A stretch of DNA of 64,000 nucleotides from Pelobium manganitolerans (GTDB lineage Bacteria; Bacteroidota; Bacteroidia; Sphingobacteriales; Sphingobacteriaceae): assembly GCF_003609575.1 (NCBI RefSeq), contig NZ_MBTA01000029.1, forward strand, positions 62,001-126,000, in the 5' to 3' direction. A program made the position numbers and the translations under genes. The notes beneath the pieces were generated by a model. It ran no database searches. It saw only the letters and a list, made by a program, of their open reading frames with translations, and was not told the origin of the DNA. Below, in pieces: positions 34,953 to 43,810 of this stretch; positions within the stretch are counted from its first letter, which is position 1; every line of letters starts with the position of its first letter.

Positions 34953-36797
34953 TTAAGGAGCTGAAATTAATTTAATATTCGGTTTAGGTGCTTTCTGCAT
35001 ACCCGTACCAAAATAAAACCCGGTATGCGGTGGCATGTTATAGCCTACGTTTTGCCATGCAATACTTAAGCGATATTGCGGATCGTGCATTAAGGTATAG
35101 TTGCGATGTTCTGTTGGTATAGTGGTGGTGTAAATGCGCAGGCTTTGGTTATCCTCGGAGCGCAACACCAATTCCTCGCGCCAATCGCCAAATAAATCTG
35201 CACTAACCACTGGCGTTGCCTTTGAACCTACTGCAAATGAAGCGCCTGTTGCGGTAAATATGCGCCCTTTCTGGTATTTCTCAATGTAGTTTGCGTTCAG
35301 CAATTCGCGACTTAAATCACCGTCCCACCAAATTAAAAAATTGCCCGAGCGTGGTGCTGGCCCCACCAATTCGCCTTTCATATTGTATAAATTGCGCCCC
35401 CACCACATATAAGCGCCTTTATAATTAGGGTCGATATTTTCTGCTACGCCTCTGCCAATATCATTGTCTTCTTCCATGCGTACCAAAGTTTTTCCGGTTT
35501 TAGCATCATAAACTACCACGCCAGGGCCTTTTGTATTGTCTTCAATTTCATGGATGCCGAAAACCTCCAAACCTGGCCTATCCGGATCTAAATCGCCAAC
35601 ATGCAAAGCGTCACCGTGACGAAAGCCTGTGCTGTACAAGCCCGTACCATCATCGTCCACACACATAGAACCGTAAATAATTTCATCCTTACCGTCGCCG
35701 TCTACATCGGCCACGCTTAAGTTGTGGTTGCCCATGCCCGAGAATGGATTTTCGCCATCTTTGGTGTCAAAAACCCAGCGGGAGCTAAGCTTGCCACCGC
35801 GCCAATCCCACGCGGCCAAAACCGTACGTCCGTAATAGCCACGGCACATCACCACGCTCGGCCGTTCGCCGTCTAAATAAGCAATACAAGCCAAAAAGCG
35901 ATCAACGCGGTTGCCAGAATTATCGGTACCGCCGTTTCCGCCATGGCCACCCCAGCCGGCCGTATTCCCGCGCGAAGGGATATAATCTGCAGTTGCCATT
36001 GCTTCGCCGGTTTTTCCGTTAAAAATGGTGAAGTACTCTGGACCGGTCATAATTTTCCCGAAAGTTCTGGATGTTGGGACGGTATCGCGCCAATCCGCAT
36101 TGGGGTCGCCAATCACTTTACCTTTGCCATCCACGGTTCCATCGGCAGTTTTACAAGCAAACTCGGCAATGCCATCGCCATCCAAATCATACACCATAAA
36201 CTGTGTATAGTGTGCGCCTTCGCGGATGTTTTTGCCCAGGTTAATTTCCCAAAGCATGGTGCCATCCATTTTATAAGCCTGAAAAATTGGCGGATCGGTT
36301 AAGCCCGTAAAACTGTTATCGCGACCGCGACCGGTTTGGTGCAGCACAATATCATATTGCCCATCTCCGTCCAAATCGCCAACAGAAGCATCACCGGGGC
36401 GGTAACCTTGCGGTGTTTTTAAAGGAATATTTAAATATTGCTGTACCGGCGTGTTGGCCTTCAGCAAAAAACTGCCTTTACTAGCTACTTCTTTTCCGGA
36501 TACGATTGCCTTAACTTCATAAACATGGTCTTTTGTACTATCGGCTTGGGTATCAACAAAAAAGGTTGGTCCCGTTAAGGGCTTTGCGTTAAGTTTATTT
36601 TTGATAGCACCTGTGTTGCGGTAGATGTTAAAAGCAATGTTTGGATCTTCTGTGCCCAAAATGCGCCAGCTGACAAACACCGAATCTGCCGCCTGCCGCA
36701 CAGCAACAATACCTCTATCTAAGTTCTCCATTTGCCTTTGCGCAAATGCAAGCGTGCTAAAAGCCACTAAAATGAAAACAATAGTTACTCTTTTCAT
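34953..36797 (-). CDS. PL11 rhamnogalacturonan lyase (second of a tandem pair)
   Basis: 614 residues with a signal peptide (...FSTLAFAQ). PL11 begins with the conserved RQMENLDRGIVAV and forms an eight-bladed propeller; calcium-type repeats such as GDASVGDLDGDGQYDIVL and SVADVDGDGKDEI are visible. The C-terminus has the family block PPHTGFYFG. PL11 cleaves Rha-alpha-1,4-GalA bonds of RG-I by beta-elimination. The gene overlaps the preceding PL11 by 4 bp (ATGA). Compared with that paralogue it lacks several small inserts. The pair may be endo- and exo-acting as in Bacillus YesW/YesX; that is a hypothesis. Confidence 0.93.
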   Translation of the reverse strand: MKRVTIVFILVAFSTLAFAQRQMENLDRGIVAVRQAADSVFVSWRILGTEDPNIAFNIYRNTGAIKNKLNAKPLTGPTFFVDTQADSTKDHVYEVKAIVSGKEVASKGSFLLKANTPVQQYLNIPLKTPQGYRPGDASVGDLDGDGQYDIVLHQTGRGRDNSFTGLTDPPIFQAYKMDGTMLWEINLGKNIREGAHYTQFMVYDLDGDGIAEFACKTADGTVDGKGKVIGDPNADWRDTVPTSRTFGKIMTGPEYFTIFNGKTGEAMATADYIPSRGNTAGWGGHGGNGGTDNSGNRVDRFLACIAYLDGERPSVVMCRGYYGRTVLAAWDWRGGKLSSRWVFDTKDGENPFSGMGNHNLSVADVDGDGKDEIIYGSMCVDDDGTGLYSTGFRHGDALHVGDLDPDRPGLEVFGIHEIEDNTKGPGVVVYDAKTGKTLVRMEEDNDIGRGVAENIDPNYKGAYMWWGRNLYNMKGELVGPAPRSGNFLIWWDGDLSRELLNANYIEKYQKGRIFTATGASFAVGSKATPVVSADLFGDWREELVLRSEDNQSLRIYTTTIPTEHRNYTLMHDPQYRLSIAWQNVGYNMPPHTGFYFGTGMQKAPKPNIKLISAP

Positions 36798-38683
36798 CTT
36801 TTAACAAGTTTAATTTGTGGTTTTGGATATGTTTTGGTTTCGGCACCTAGGTAGAAGCCCGTATGTGGCGGTTGGTTATAAGCAACGTTTTGCCAAGCGA
36901 TGGCCAGGCGGTATTGCGGATTGTGCATGAGCGTGGTGATGCGGTTATTTGCCGGAATGTTGCTGCTGTAAATGCGCAGCTCTTTATTATCGGCGCTGCG
37001 CCAGATGACTTCCTCGCGCCAATCGCCAAAAATATCGGCGCTTAAGCAAGGTGTAGCTTTTGTGCCATTGTTAGCTAAACAGCCTTCGGCGGTTAGCAAA
37101 CGCTTTGTTTCCTCTTTCTGCCAATCCCATTTTTCGATGTAATTTTTATCGAGCAGTTCGCGAGTTAAATCGGCATCCCACCAAACTAAAAAATTGGTAG
37201 ACCGGGGTGCTTTTTCGCTGATGCTGTTTCCTTTAACGTCGCGCAAACCACCCGGACCGCCCCAATTCTCAAATCCCGTATAACGCGGATCAATATCCGC
37301 GGCCACGCCACGCCCAACATCTGTTGCAGGGAATTTGGACCATATAATTTCACCGCTTTTGGCATCAAACATAGCTACGCCAGGCGTATTTAATGCTAAA
37401 GTTTTCCCTTCACTTTCGTGGATGCCGTAGACCTCTAAACCGGGTCTGCTCGGGTCTAAATCTGTCAAGTGCATGGCGTCGCCGTGGCGCAATCCGGTGG
37501 TGTATAAGCCTTTTCCGTTATCATCCACCGTCATGGCGCCTATACAAATTTCATCTTTGCCGTCGCCGTCAACATCTGCTACAGAAAGGCTGTGGTTCCC
37601 CATTCCCGAGTAGGAATTTTCTGCATTTTCGGAGTCGAAAATCCAGCGCTGTTTCAAATTTTTACCGTCAAAATCCCAAGCAGAAAGCACCGACCGCCCG
37701 TACCAGCCACGCACCATTACTGCGCTGGGCTTTAGGCCGTCTAAATAAGCTACGCAAGCGGTAAAACGATCTGCCCGGCTCGCATTGCTATCATTACCGC
37801 CATTGCCGCCTATACCGCCCCAACCGTTTAAAGGATAACGCGAAGGTGTATAAGTTTCGGTTGCCAAAACCTCACCTGTTAAGCCGCTGAACACGCTGAT
37901 ATACTCTGGGCCCTCGCTAATTTTCCCGTAGAACGGACTGCTTTTATCGTAATTGCGCCAGTCTTTTTTGGCGTCCCCTATGACGTTTCCAAGGCCGTCT
38001 TTTGTGCCGTCTGCGGTTTTGCAGATCAGCTCCGCTTTGCCATCGCCATCAAAATCGTACACCAAAAACTGGGTATAGGCCGCGCCCGAACGGATGTTTT
38101 TGCCCAAATCTATCCGCCATAAAAATTGCCCGTCTAAGGTATAAGCATCTAAAAGCTGGTTAGCGGTAAAACCTTTCTGAGGCGGGTTTTTAGCGTTTGA
38201 AGGTTCCCATTTTAAGATAATTTCGTATTTGCCATCGCCATCTAAATCGCCAACGGAAGCATCATTGGGGCTGTAAGAATAAGTGGAGCCTTCAATTGTG
38301 CCACCGGCTGGTACTTGAAGCGGTATTTTAAGATACGCTTCTTTTTGCGCGTGCGCGGTGGCAAGTTCTACTTCTTTTTTATCGATAAAGGCAGTGAGTT
38401 TATAATCGCTTTCCGCGGTTCCTTCGCTGTCAACAAAATCTGTGGTAAGCTTGATGGGTAGCTTATTTAATTTTGTTGCGGCACCCTTCAAATTTACACG
38501 GTAAATATTAAAAGAGATGTCATTGGCATCTGTGGCTAATAAACGCCAGCTTAGATATACGCCCGAATTTTGTGCTGGTATGGCAATTAAACCCCGGTCC
38601 AAAAACTCCATTTGTCTTTGCGCAAAAAGCTGATTTGCAAAGCACAAGCAAATAAAAAGAATTTTAAAGGCGCAAAATCGCAT
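36794..38683 (-). CDS. PL11 rhamnogalacturonan lyase (first of a tandem pair)
   Basis: 629 residues with a signal peptide (...CFANQLFAQ). It has the same architecture as its neighbour: RQMEFLDRGLIAIPAQ at the mature N-terminus, Asp-rich propeller turns (NDASVGDLDGDGKYEIILK, SVADVDGDGKDEI), and PPHTGFYLG near the end. First gene of the minus wing; the promoter should lie in the 348-bp region shared with the divergent PL1 gene. Relative to the second PL11 it has insertions after residue 115 (AGGTIEGSTYSYSPN) and near the C-terminus. Cleaves the RG-I backbone to unsaturated oligosaccharides for GH105. Confidence 0.93.
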   Translation of the reverse strand: MRFCAFKILFICLCFANQLFAQRQMEFLDRGLIAIPAQNSGVYLSWRLLATDANDISFNIYRVNLKGAATKLNKLPIKLTTDFVDSEGTAESDYKLTAFIDKKEVELATAHAQKEAYLKIPLQVPAGGTIEGSTYSYSPNDASVGDLDGDGKYEIILKWEPSNAKNPPQKGFTANQLLDAYTLDGQFLWRIDLGKNIRSGAAYTQFLVYDFDGDGKAELICKTADGTKDGLGNVIGDAKKDWRNYDKSSPFYGKISEGPEYISVFSGLTGEVLATETYTPSRYPLNGWGGIGGNGGNDSNASRADRFTACVAYLDGLKPSAVMVRGWYGRSVLSAWDFDGKNLKQRWIFDSENAENSYSGMGNHSLSVADVDGDGKDEICIGAMTVDDNGKGLYTTGLRHGDAMHLTDLDPSRPGLEVYGIHESEGKTLALNTPGVAMFDAKSGEIIWSKFPATDVGRGVAADIDPRYTGFENWGGPGGLRDVKGNSISEKAPRSTNFLVWWDADLTRELLDKNYIEKWDWQKEETKRLLTAEGCLANNGTKATPCLSADIFGDWREEVIWRSADNKELRIYSSNIPANNRITTLMHNPQYRLAIAWQNVAYNQPPHTGFYLGAETKTYPKPQIKLVKR

Positions 38684-39031
38684 GTGACGTTAAATTGGCT
38701 ATTGGATTTTTGGAGCTATGAAGATAGGAAAGGCGATTGGCTTACGCGTCATGCCCCGTCATGGTAGCACGCAAATTTTCGTGCGCAGTATGACTTCATT
38801 ATTTTAAAAAAGCTTTATTACCAAAATTTAGAATCTTTTCACCAATTATTGAACATCCTTTAGGTTCTGCTCCTCTACATTTGCTTCAGATAATCTTTAG
38901 TATTTCGGTTATTAATTGGTTCTGGAAATTTTCAAAGTCTGGGTTTACCCAAAAACTTCAGGCTTTGAAATTCCTAAAAGCCACACCGCCGAAAAGGATT
39001 GTCTGAACGAAAACCAATATTATAAACTTAT
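38684..39031. promoter_or_regulatory. Divergent control region between the two wings of the pectin locus
   Basis: This 348-bp space must hold the promoters for the minus enzyme operon (from 38683) and the PL1 gene (from 39032). No TAnnTTTG element was found in either orientation, so these promoters may need an activator or an ECF sigma factor. A nested inverted repeat lies at 38758-38794. No ORF or RNA was recognised. Confidence 0.5.
38758..38794. repeat. Nested inverted repeat in the divergent region
   Basis: Outer arms GTCAT (38758-38762) and ATGAC (38790-38794) enclose inner arms GCACG (38767-38771) and CGTGC (38780-38784) around CAAATTTT. A second CGTCATG lies just upstream. It may be a transcription-factor operator or a decayed CGTCATG...CATGACG interspersed repeat. 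Confidence 0.4.
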
Positions 39032-42000
39032 ATGAAGCAGAAATTTTTACGTACTGCCCTAGGGCATTTTGCATTCTTTTTATTCTCGGTTACCTGTGCC
39101 CAAAGCCAGGCGCAAACATTGGCTTTCCCCGAAGCGCAGGGTTTTGGCCGCTTTGCTAAGGGCGCAAGGGCGGCAGCCAGTCCGCAGGTCTATATTGTTA
39201 AAAACCTTAACGATAGTGGTGCGGGTTCTTTCCGCGATGCCGTAAGCCAGCCGGGGCGGGTGGTTGTTTTTGCTATTAGCGGTATCGTAAACTTGAAATC
39301 AGACATTGTGGTTTCTCCAAACACCACTATCGCTGGGCAAACTGCGCCCGGAGAAGGTTTTGTGCTTTTTGGGAAACGTGTGACTTTCTCTTCGTCCAGC
39401 AATACCATTGCCCGTTACATCCGCATCCGCTTAGGTGCTACTGATAATGCGGGGAAAGATGCTTCGGGAATTTCTAACGGCGCAAACATGATTTTTGACC
39501 ACATGACATTTACCTGGGGTATGGATGAAGTTTTCTCTATCAACTGGGATAACAAAGGCACCAGCCCGGATAACATCACCATACAAAACTCCATTATTGC
39601 GCAAGGTTTGCACCGCAACAATCACTCGGCAGGCGGTTTAATGCAACCTTCGGGAGGTAAAATTAGCCTAATCGGAAACTTATACTCCAGCAATAAAACC
39701 CGCAACCCTAAAGTAAAAGGTATTAACGAGTTTGTAAACAACGTGGTTTACAACTGGGGAAACTTCGGCAACACCTATGGGCACACGCAATCTGGCGAAG
39801 CTTACATTATGGGTGGCGATTCTGAAGGCCGTTCTGACGTAAACATCATCAACAACTACTTCATCGGCGGACCTTTAACCAGCACTTCCACCAGTACGCC
39901 ATTTAATCGCGGAAACGCTAACTTTTATTTGTACGGATCTGGAAACTATTACGATAACAACCGCGACGGTGCGTTAAACGGGAATTTAGTGCCAGAAAAC
40001 TTAACCGGCTACCCTACCGGCGATGCCAGCACCATTTTATCTGCCCCGTATGATTATCCGATGAAGAACCCCGCGTTAACGGCACAACAAGCATTTGACA
40101 AGGTGGTAGCAAGTGTGGGCGCATCGTACCCAAAACGCGACCAAGTGGACAGCTTAATTGTGGCACAGCTAAACAGTAAAGGCGTGGAAGGTATTTATTT
40201 ATACCGCGAAACCGATTTGCCTTTTAGCAACGGCGGCGTGGGCAATGTGTTTAACGCGCCGGCACCTTTAGATACCGACCAAGACGGTATGCCCGACGAT
40301 TGGGAAGACGCGCATAGTTTAAATAAAAATGATGCTTCTGACGCGGTGACAAAAACTTTGGACCCCGAATATTTAAACATTGAGGTGTATATAAACGGCC
40401 TGATGAATACTGCACCTCCGGCATTCACCATCCCGCCCAGCAACTTAGGCTATAGCACCAGCTCTACCGAAGTGCCACCGGCCAGCGAGGTTGTATTAAC
40501 CTGGAAAGATAACTCGAACAACGAAACGGGATTCTCGATAGAAAGATCCTCAGACAATATAAATTTCACTGAAATTGCACAAGTAGCCACAGACATAAAA
40601 ACTTATACCGATGGCGGATTAACGCCCAACAGCACTTATTATTACCGCATAAAAGCGCTGAATGCCACAGAATCTTCTGTGTACAGCGCCGTTTTAACCG
40701 TTAAAACCAATCCTATCCCGGCTGCACCAACTAAAACTTCGGCCTTGAGCCCTAGCGACGGCTACCAATTTGCAGAGCTAAACGGCGCAAACAACCTTGA
40801 ACTAAAATGGAGCGGAAGCACAAACACCACAACTTATAGCATTTATTTTGGTACAGATGCCGGTGCTTTAAACAAACTGGGCGATGTAGCTTACAACGCC
40901 AACCCAAGCTTTATCGCCAGCAGTATTAGCGCCGGGACCACTTATTTTTGGCGCGTAGATGCTACCAATAACAAAGGAACGGCTACGGGCGATGTTTGGA
41001 GTTTTAAAACCATCAACAACATCCCGCAAGGTATAGTAGGCTATTACGCTTTTGACGAAACCCTATCAGACGGTACGCAAATCACCGACTCTACCACCTA
41101 CCAAAACCACGGTGTTTTAGGTTTGGATGATGACGATGCCAGCATCCGCGCAAGCGGAAAAGCAAAAAATGCTTTAAACTTTGCCACCGCGCGCACGGAT
41201 ATGTTTGTGGTAAGCGTGCCCAACCAGGACCAGCTGTTTTTGAACAAAAGCTCTTTTTCCATTTCTTTTTGGATGAAAGCCGATGCCTCTTTGCTGCCGC
41301 CAGATAATAACAGCAGCGCCTATCTGCTTTGCAAAGGTTCTATCACTAAAAATACCACCACCGGCGCTACCGGAAAACGTTTTGACATTGAATTTAAAAA
41401 TAAGCAAATCCGCTTTGCGATTGATGACGATGTTACAAAATCTGAACTAGCTGCAGACGCGACTTCTTTGTTTGATAACAATTGGGCGCACGTAGTGGTC
41501 ATGCGCGATGTATCTGTGGATAGTTTGAGATTATTTATTAACGGCAGGTATATTAAAAGCCAAAGCACAGGCGCTACAGGGGGCATAGGTGAAGTAAGTT
41601 CGCTGATTATCGGAAATATTGGAGAACTGGAATTTTTGAGCAACACAAATGCACCAGCGCCATATAAAGGTTTGTTAGACGAATTGAAAATTTTCAATTA
41701 CCCTTTAAGCGGGCAACAGGTATTAGAACAATTAGCAGCAGGGCCGATGCCTTTGCAAGCCCTGGCTCCTACACCGGCAAATAACGGCATAGCCAATGGC
41801 GGCACTAAGGTAAAAGCCAGCTGGGTGGGCGGTATAAACACCGACACTTACAAGGTTTATTTTGGAACCAGCAGCGGCGCGCTAAATTTAGTGGCCGACC
41901 TGCCGGTGGGCACCGCCTCTTACCAATTTACGGGCTTAAGCTTTAATACCAAATATTTTTGGAGGATAGACGCCCTTGGACAAAAAGGCACCACTACCGG

Positions 42001-43252
42001 TGTAGAATGGAACTTTACCACCGGCGCATTTGACAACGAGATAGTTGCCGATTGGCATTTAGATGCAAGCAGCGGGACTACAATTACAGACAGTAGCCCG
42101 AATGCGCTAAACGGAAGCCTTGATAACGTAAGCAGCTACACTTGGGAAGCCGGACGTTTAAACAATGGATTAAATATTAAAACCAGTACCAGTGGCGCAA
42201 TTACCCTAGCTGATAACGCAAAAATCAAGTTTGATAAAACATCGTTTAGCGTTTCTTTCTGGATGAAAGCAACTCGGCCGGTAAGAACAGTTTCAGTTTA
42301 TTTAATGAACAAAGGTTCTTTTTCAAAAAATGATGCGATTGGTACAAACGGCAGATGGTACGGCATAGAAGCCAAAAACGATTTGCTTTATTTTTCGGTA
42401 GACGATGATAAAAACAAAACGAGCATCAGTATTGATAATGCGAGTTTCTTTACCAATGACTGGGTACATGTTGTAGTTGTTAGAAACGTGGGCGACAAAA
42501 AGCTTTCAATTTATCAAAACGGAATTTTAGCTGTATCTGGCACCGAAAATGCCACTAGCCTTGCTAACGGTATTGGGAACAATGATCCGCTTTACTTCGG
42601 AAATGCGTATGGTTTAAGCGCTCCTTACACTGGTTTTTTTGATGAAATCAAAATCTTCAACTACGCGCTATCGCAAGAAGAAATAACCAAGTTGGCGGCC
42701 GCCCAATCACTGCCTGTAAACTTAACTTCTTTCACTGCAAAAGCCCAAGAGAGGGGCGTGTTACTAAAATGGACTACACAATCAGAACAAAACAACAGCT
42801 ACTTCATCATCGAAAGATCTACAGACGGACAAAATTTTGAGCAGCTTAAAACCATTACCGGCCACGGTACAACGCAAGCTGTTTCCAACTATATGATGGA
42901 AGATGGCAGTCCGGTTGCCGGCATCAATTACTACCGCTTAAGCCAAGTAGATTTTGACGGTAACGGCAAAATTTTAGGTACACAAGCCATAAAATTCGGT
43001 TTCACTGCTGGCGAATTCTTGGTATTCCCTAACCCCATTGTAAACAGCTTGCACATTAAGGTTCCGGCAAAATTGCAACAAGCGAAGGTGAGCCTATTTG
43101 ACAGTTATGGCCAAGCAGTGTTTTCCAAACAAGTGCTTTCGGAAAACGGATTGTTGAAGGTGGAATTAGAAAATAAACCTGCGCCAGGTGTATATGTATT
43201 GAGCCTAAGCGGAACGGATTTTAATAGAACAGTGAAGGTGGTGGTGAGGTAA
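39032..43252 (+). CDS. Secreted multidomain PL1-family pectate lyase with FN3, LamG and T9SS sorting domains
   Basis: 1406 residues. Signal peptide (about 1-28); PL1-like beta-helix (about 30-365) with NLNDSGAGSFRDAV, ITIAGQTAPGEGF and NMIFDHMTFTWG; a calcium-type segment DTDQDGMPDDWED (about 411-423); FN3 domains (about 467-567 and 568-660); LamG/concanavalin-like domain (about 662-900); FN3-like (about 905-998); second LamG (about 1000-1222); then a Cys-free linker and a type A T9SS tail (about 1326-1406: FLVFPNPIVNSLHIKV, PGVYVLSLSG). The tail directs export across the outer membrane and attachment or release at the surface. The two FN3-LamG pairs resemble an internal duplication. It probably makes the first cuts in polymeric pectin outside the cell. 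It faces the minus wing and is separated from the SusCD operon by a pseudogene and terminator. Confidence 0.9.
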   Translation: MKQKFLRTALGHFAFFLFSVTCAQSQAQTLAFPEAQGFGRFAKGARAAASPQVYIVKNLNDSGAGSFRDAVSQPGRVVVFAISGIVNLKSDIVVSPNTTIAGQTAPGEGFVLFGKRVTFSSSSNTIARYIRIRLGATDNAGKDASGISNGANMIFDHMTFTWGMDEVFSINWDNKGTSPDNITIQNSIIAQGLHRNNHSAGGLMQPSGGKISLIGNLYSSNKTRNPKVKGINEFVNNVVYNWGNFGNTYGHTQSGEAYIMGGDSEGRSDVNIINNYFIGGPLTSTSTSTPFNRGNANFYLYGSGNYYDNNRDGALNGNLVPENLTGYPTGDASTILSAPYDYPMKNPALTAQQAFDKVVASVGASYPKRDQVDSLIVAQLNSKGVEGIYLYRETDLPFSNGGVGNVFNAPAPLDTDQDGMPDDWEDAHSLNKNDASDAVTKTLDPEYLNIEVYINGLMNTAPPAFTIPPSNLGYSTSSTEVPPASEVVLTWKDNSNNETGFSIERSSDNINFTEIAQVATDIKTYTDGGLTPNSTYYYRIKALNATESSVYSAVLTVKTNPIPAAPTKTSALSPSDGYQFAELNGANNLELKWSGSTNTTTYSIYFGTDAGALNKLGDVAYNANPSFIASSISAGTTYFWRVDATNNKGTATGDVWSFKTINNIPQGIVGYYAFDETLSDGTQITDSTTYQNHGVLGLDDDDASIRASGKAKNALNFATARTDMFVVSVPNQDQLFLNKSSFSISFWMKADASLLPPDNNSSAYLLCKGSITKNTTTGATGKRFDIEFKNKQIRFAIDDDVTKSELAADATSLFDNNWAHVVVMRDVSVDSLRLFINGRYIKSQSTGATGGIGEVSSLIIGNIGELEFLSNTNAPAPYKGLLDELKIFNYPLSGQQVLEQLAAGPMPLQALAPTPANNGIANGGTKVKASWVGGINTDTYKVYFGTSSGALNLVADLPVGTASYQFTGLSFNTKYFWRIDALGQKGTTTGVEWNFTTGAFDNEIVADWHLDASSGTTITDSSPNALNGSLDNVSSYTWEAGRLNNGLNIKTSTSGAITLADNAKIKFDKTSFSVSFWMKATRPVRTVSVYLMNKGSFSKNDAIGTNGRWYGIEAKNDLLYFSVDDDKNKTSISIDNASFFTNDWVHVVVVRNVGDKKLSIYQNGILAVSGTENATSLANGIGNNDPLYFGNAYGLSAPYTGFFDEIKIFNYALSQEEITKLAAAQSLPVNLTSFTAKAQERGVLLKWTTQSEQNNSYFIIERSTDGQNFEQLKTITGHGTTQAVSNYMMEDGSPVAGINYYRLSQVDFDGNGKILGTQAIKFGFTAGEFLVFPNPIVNSLHIKVPAKLQQAKVSLFDSYGQAVFSKQVLSENGLLKVELENKPAPGVYVLSLSGTDFNRTVKVVVR

Positions 43253-43325
43253 TAATGAATACGGCATATCCTCACTATTTAGGAAGATATGCCTTTTATC
43301 AGTTAAAAAATCAATAAAAACAAAT

Positions 43326-43458
43326 ATGAAACTAGTAAAATTGGATTTTTTGCGCTGACAATGCTTGGCACAACATTAACAAACTCATACCAGCAACTTA
43401 TGTTCTTAAAGTATCATCCACCAACGGTGATACCATACAAAAATTCATTAAGCTGTAA
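43326..43458 (+). pseudogene. Remnant of a T9SS-exported protein (signal peptide fused to sorting-domain tail)
   Basis: The sequence starts ATG with MKLVK and after a one-base frame change reads IGFFALTMLGTTLT, a signal peptide. A further frame change then gives NKLIPATYVLKVSSTNGD and TIQKFIKL before a stop at 43456-43458, which is the typical end of a type A T9SS sorting domain (PxGxYVLKV...). The middle of the protein is missing and the three pieces are out of frame, so it is a deletion product rather than a small gene. A good terminator follows directly. It probably derives from a second secreted enzyme beside the PL1 lyase. Confidence 0.7.
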
Positions 43459-43478
43459 AAAGCTATTTTCCCTATAAA

Positions 43479-43510
43479 ACACCGCTCTAAAGGAGCGGTG
43501 TTTTTGTTTT
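43479..43510 (+). terminator. Rho-independent terminator after the T9SS remnant
   Basis: ACACCGCTC (43479-43487) pairs with GAGCGGTGT (43493-43501) across a 5-nt loop, followed by TTTTGTTTT. It separates transcripts of the PL1 lyase side from the SusCD operon. Confidence 0.88.
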
Positions 43511-43535
43511 ATTAAAAACTTAGCCTCTAACTTTG
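43504..43535 (+). promoter_or_regulatory. Putative promoter of the FAS1/SusCD operon
   Basis: TTG at 43504-43506 and TAACTTTG at 43528-43535 (21 bp apart) fit the Bacteroidota -33/-7 pattern. The first gene starts at 43811, so the leader would be about 270 nt. The -33 part overlaps the terminator T-run, which weakens the call. Confidence 0.35.
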
Positions 43536-43810
43536 GCAACCTTAAAACAAAAGTCTCAAATCGTGCTTTCAGGGTATCTAAAGACGGCAAAGTGTCAATT
43601 TTTAAAGATAATTTGTCAAAAATTTAAACAAAAAAGCTCAACATAAAGCGAAGTTTGTAAGAGAATAAACCAAGTATAAACTTATTAACTAAACACCAAT
43701 GGGGCGCACGTGCGCTTAATTATCCTAAAGTTTTGCCATGATTTAGATTGTATAACATCCAATCTTTAAACCAGCAAAAAACCGATTATTAAATAAACTA
43801 CTCAAAAACG

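Larger units (their letters stand above)
43253..43810. other. Intergenic region with pseudogene, terminator and leader of the SusCD operon
   Basis: The 558 bp between the T9SS lyase and the first FAS1 gene contain a decayed T9SS-protein remnant (43326-43458), a strong terminator (43479-43505) and a promoter-like element (43504-43535). About 275 bp of AT-rich leader to the ATG at 43811 follow; nothing else was recognised in the leader. Confidence 0.6.

Noticed and set aside
39032..43252. Typical two-domain adhesin rather than an enzyme
   Set aside because: The N-terminal 335 residues carry clear PL1 landmarks shared with the single-domain lyase at 62632.
43326..43458. A genuine small gene with a T9SS tail
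   Set aside because: Signal-peptide and tail segments are in different frames with stops between them.
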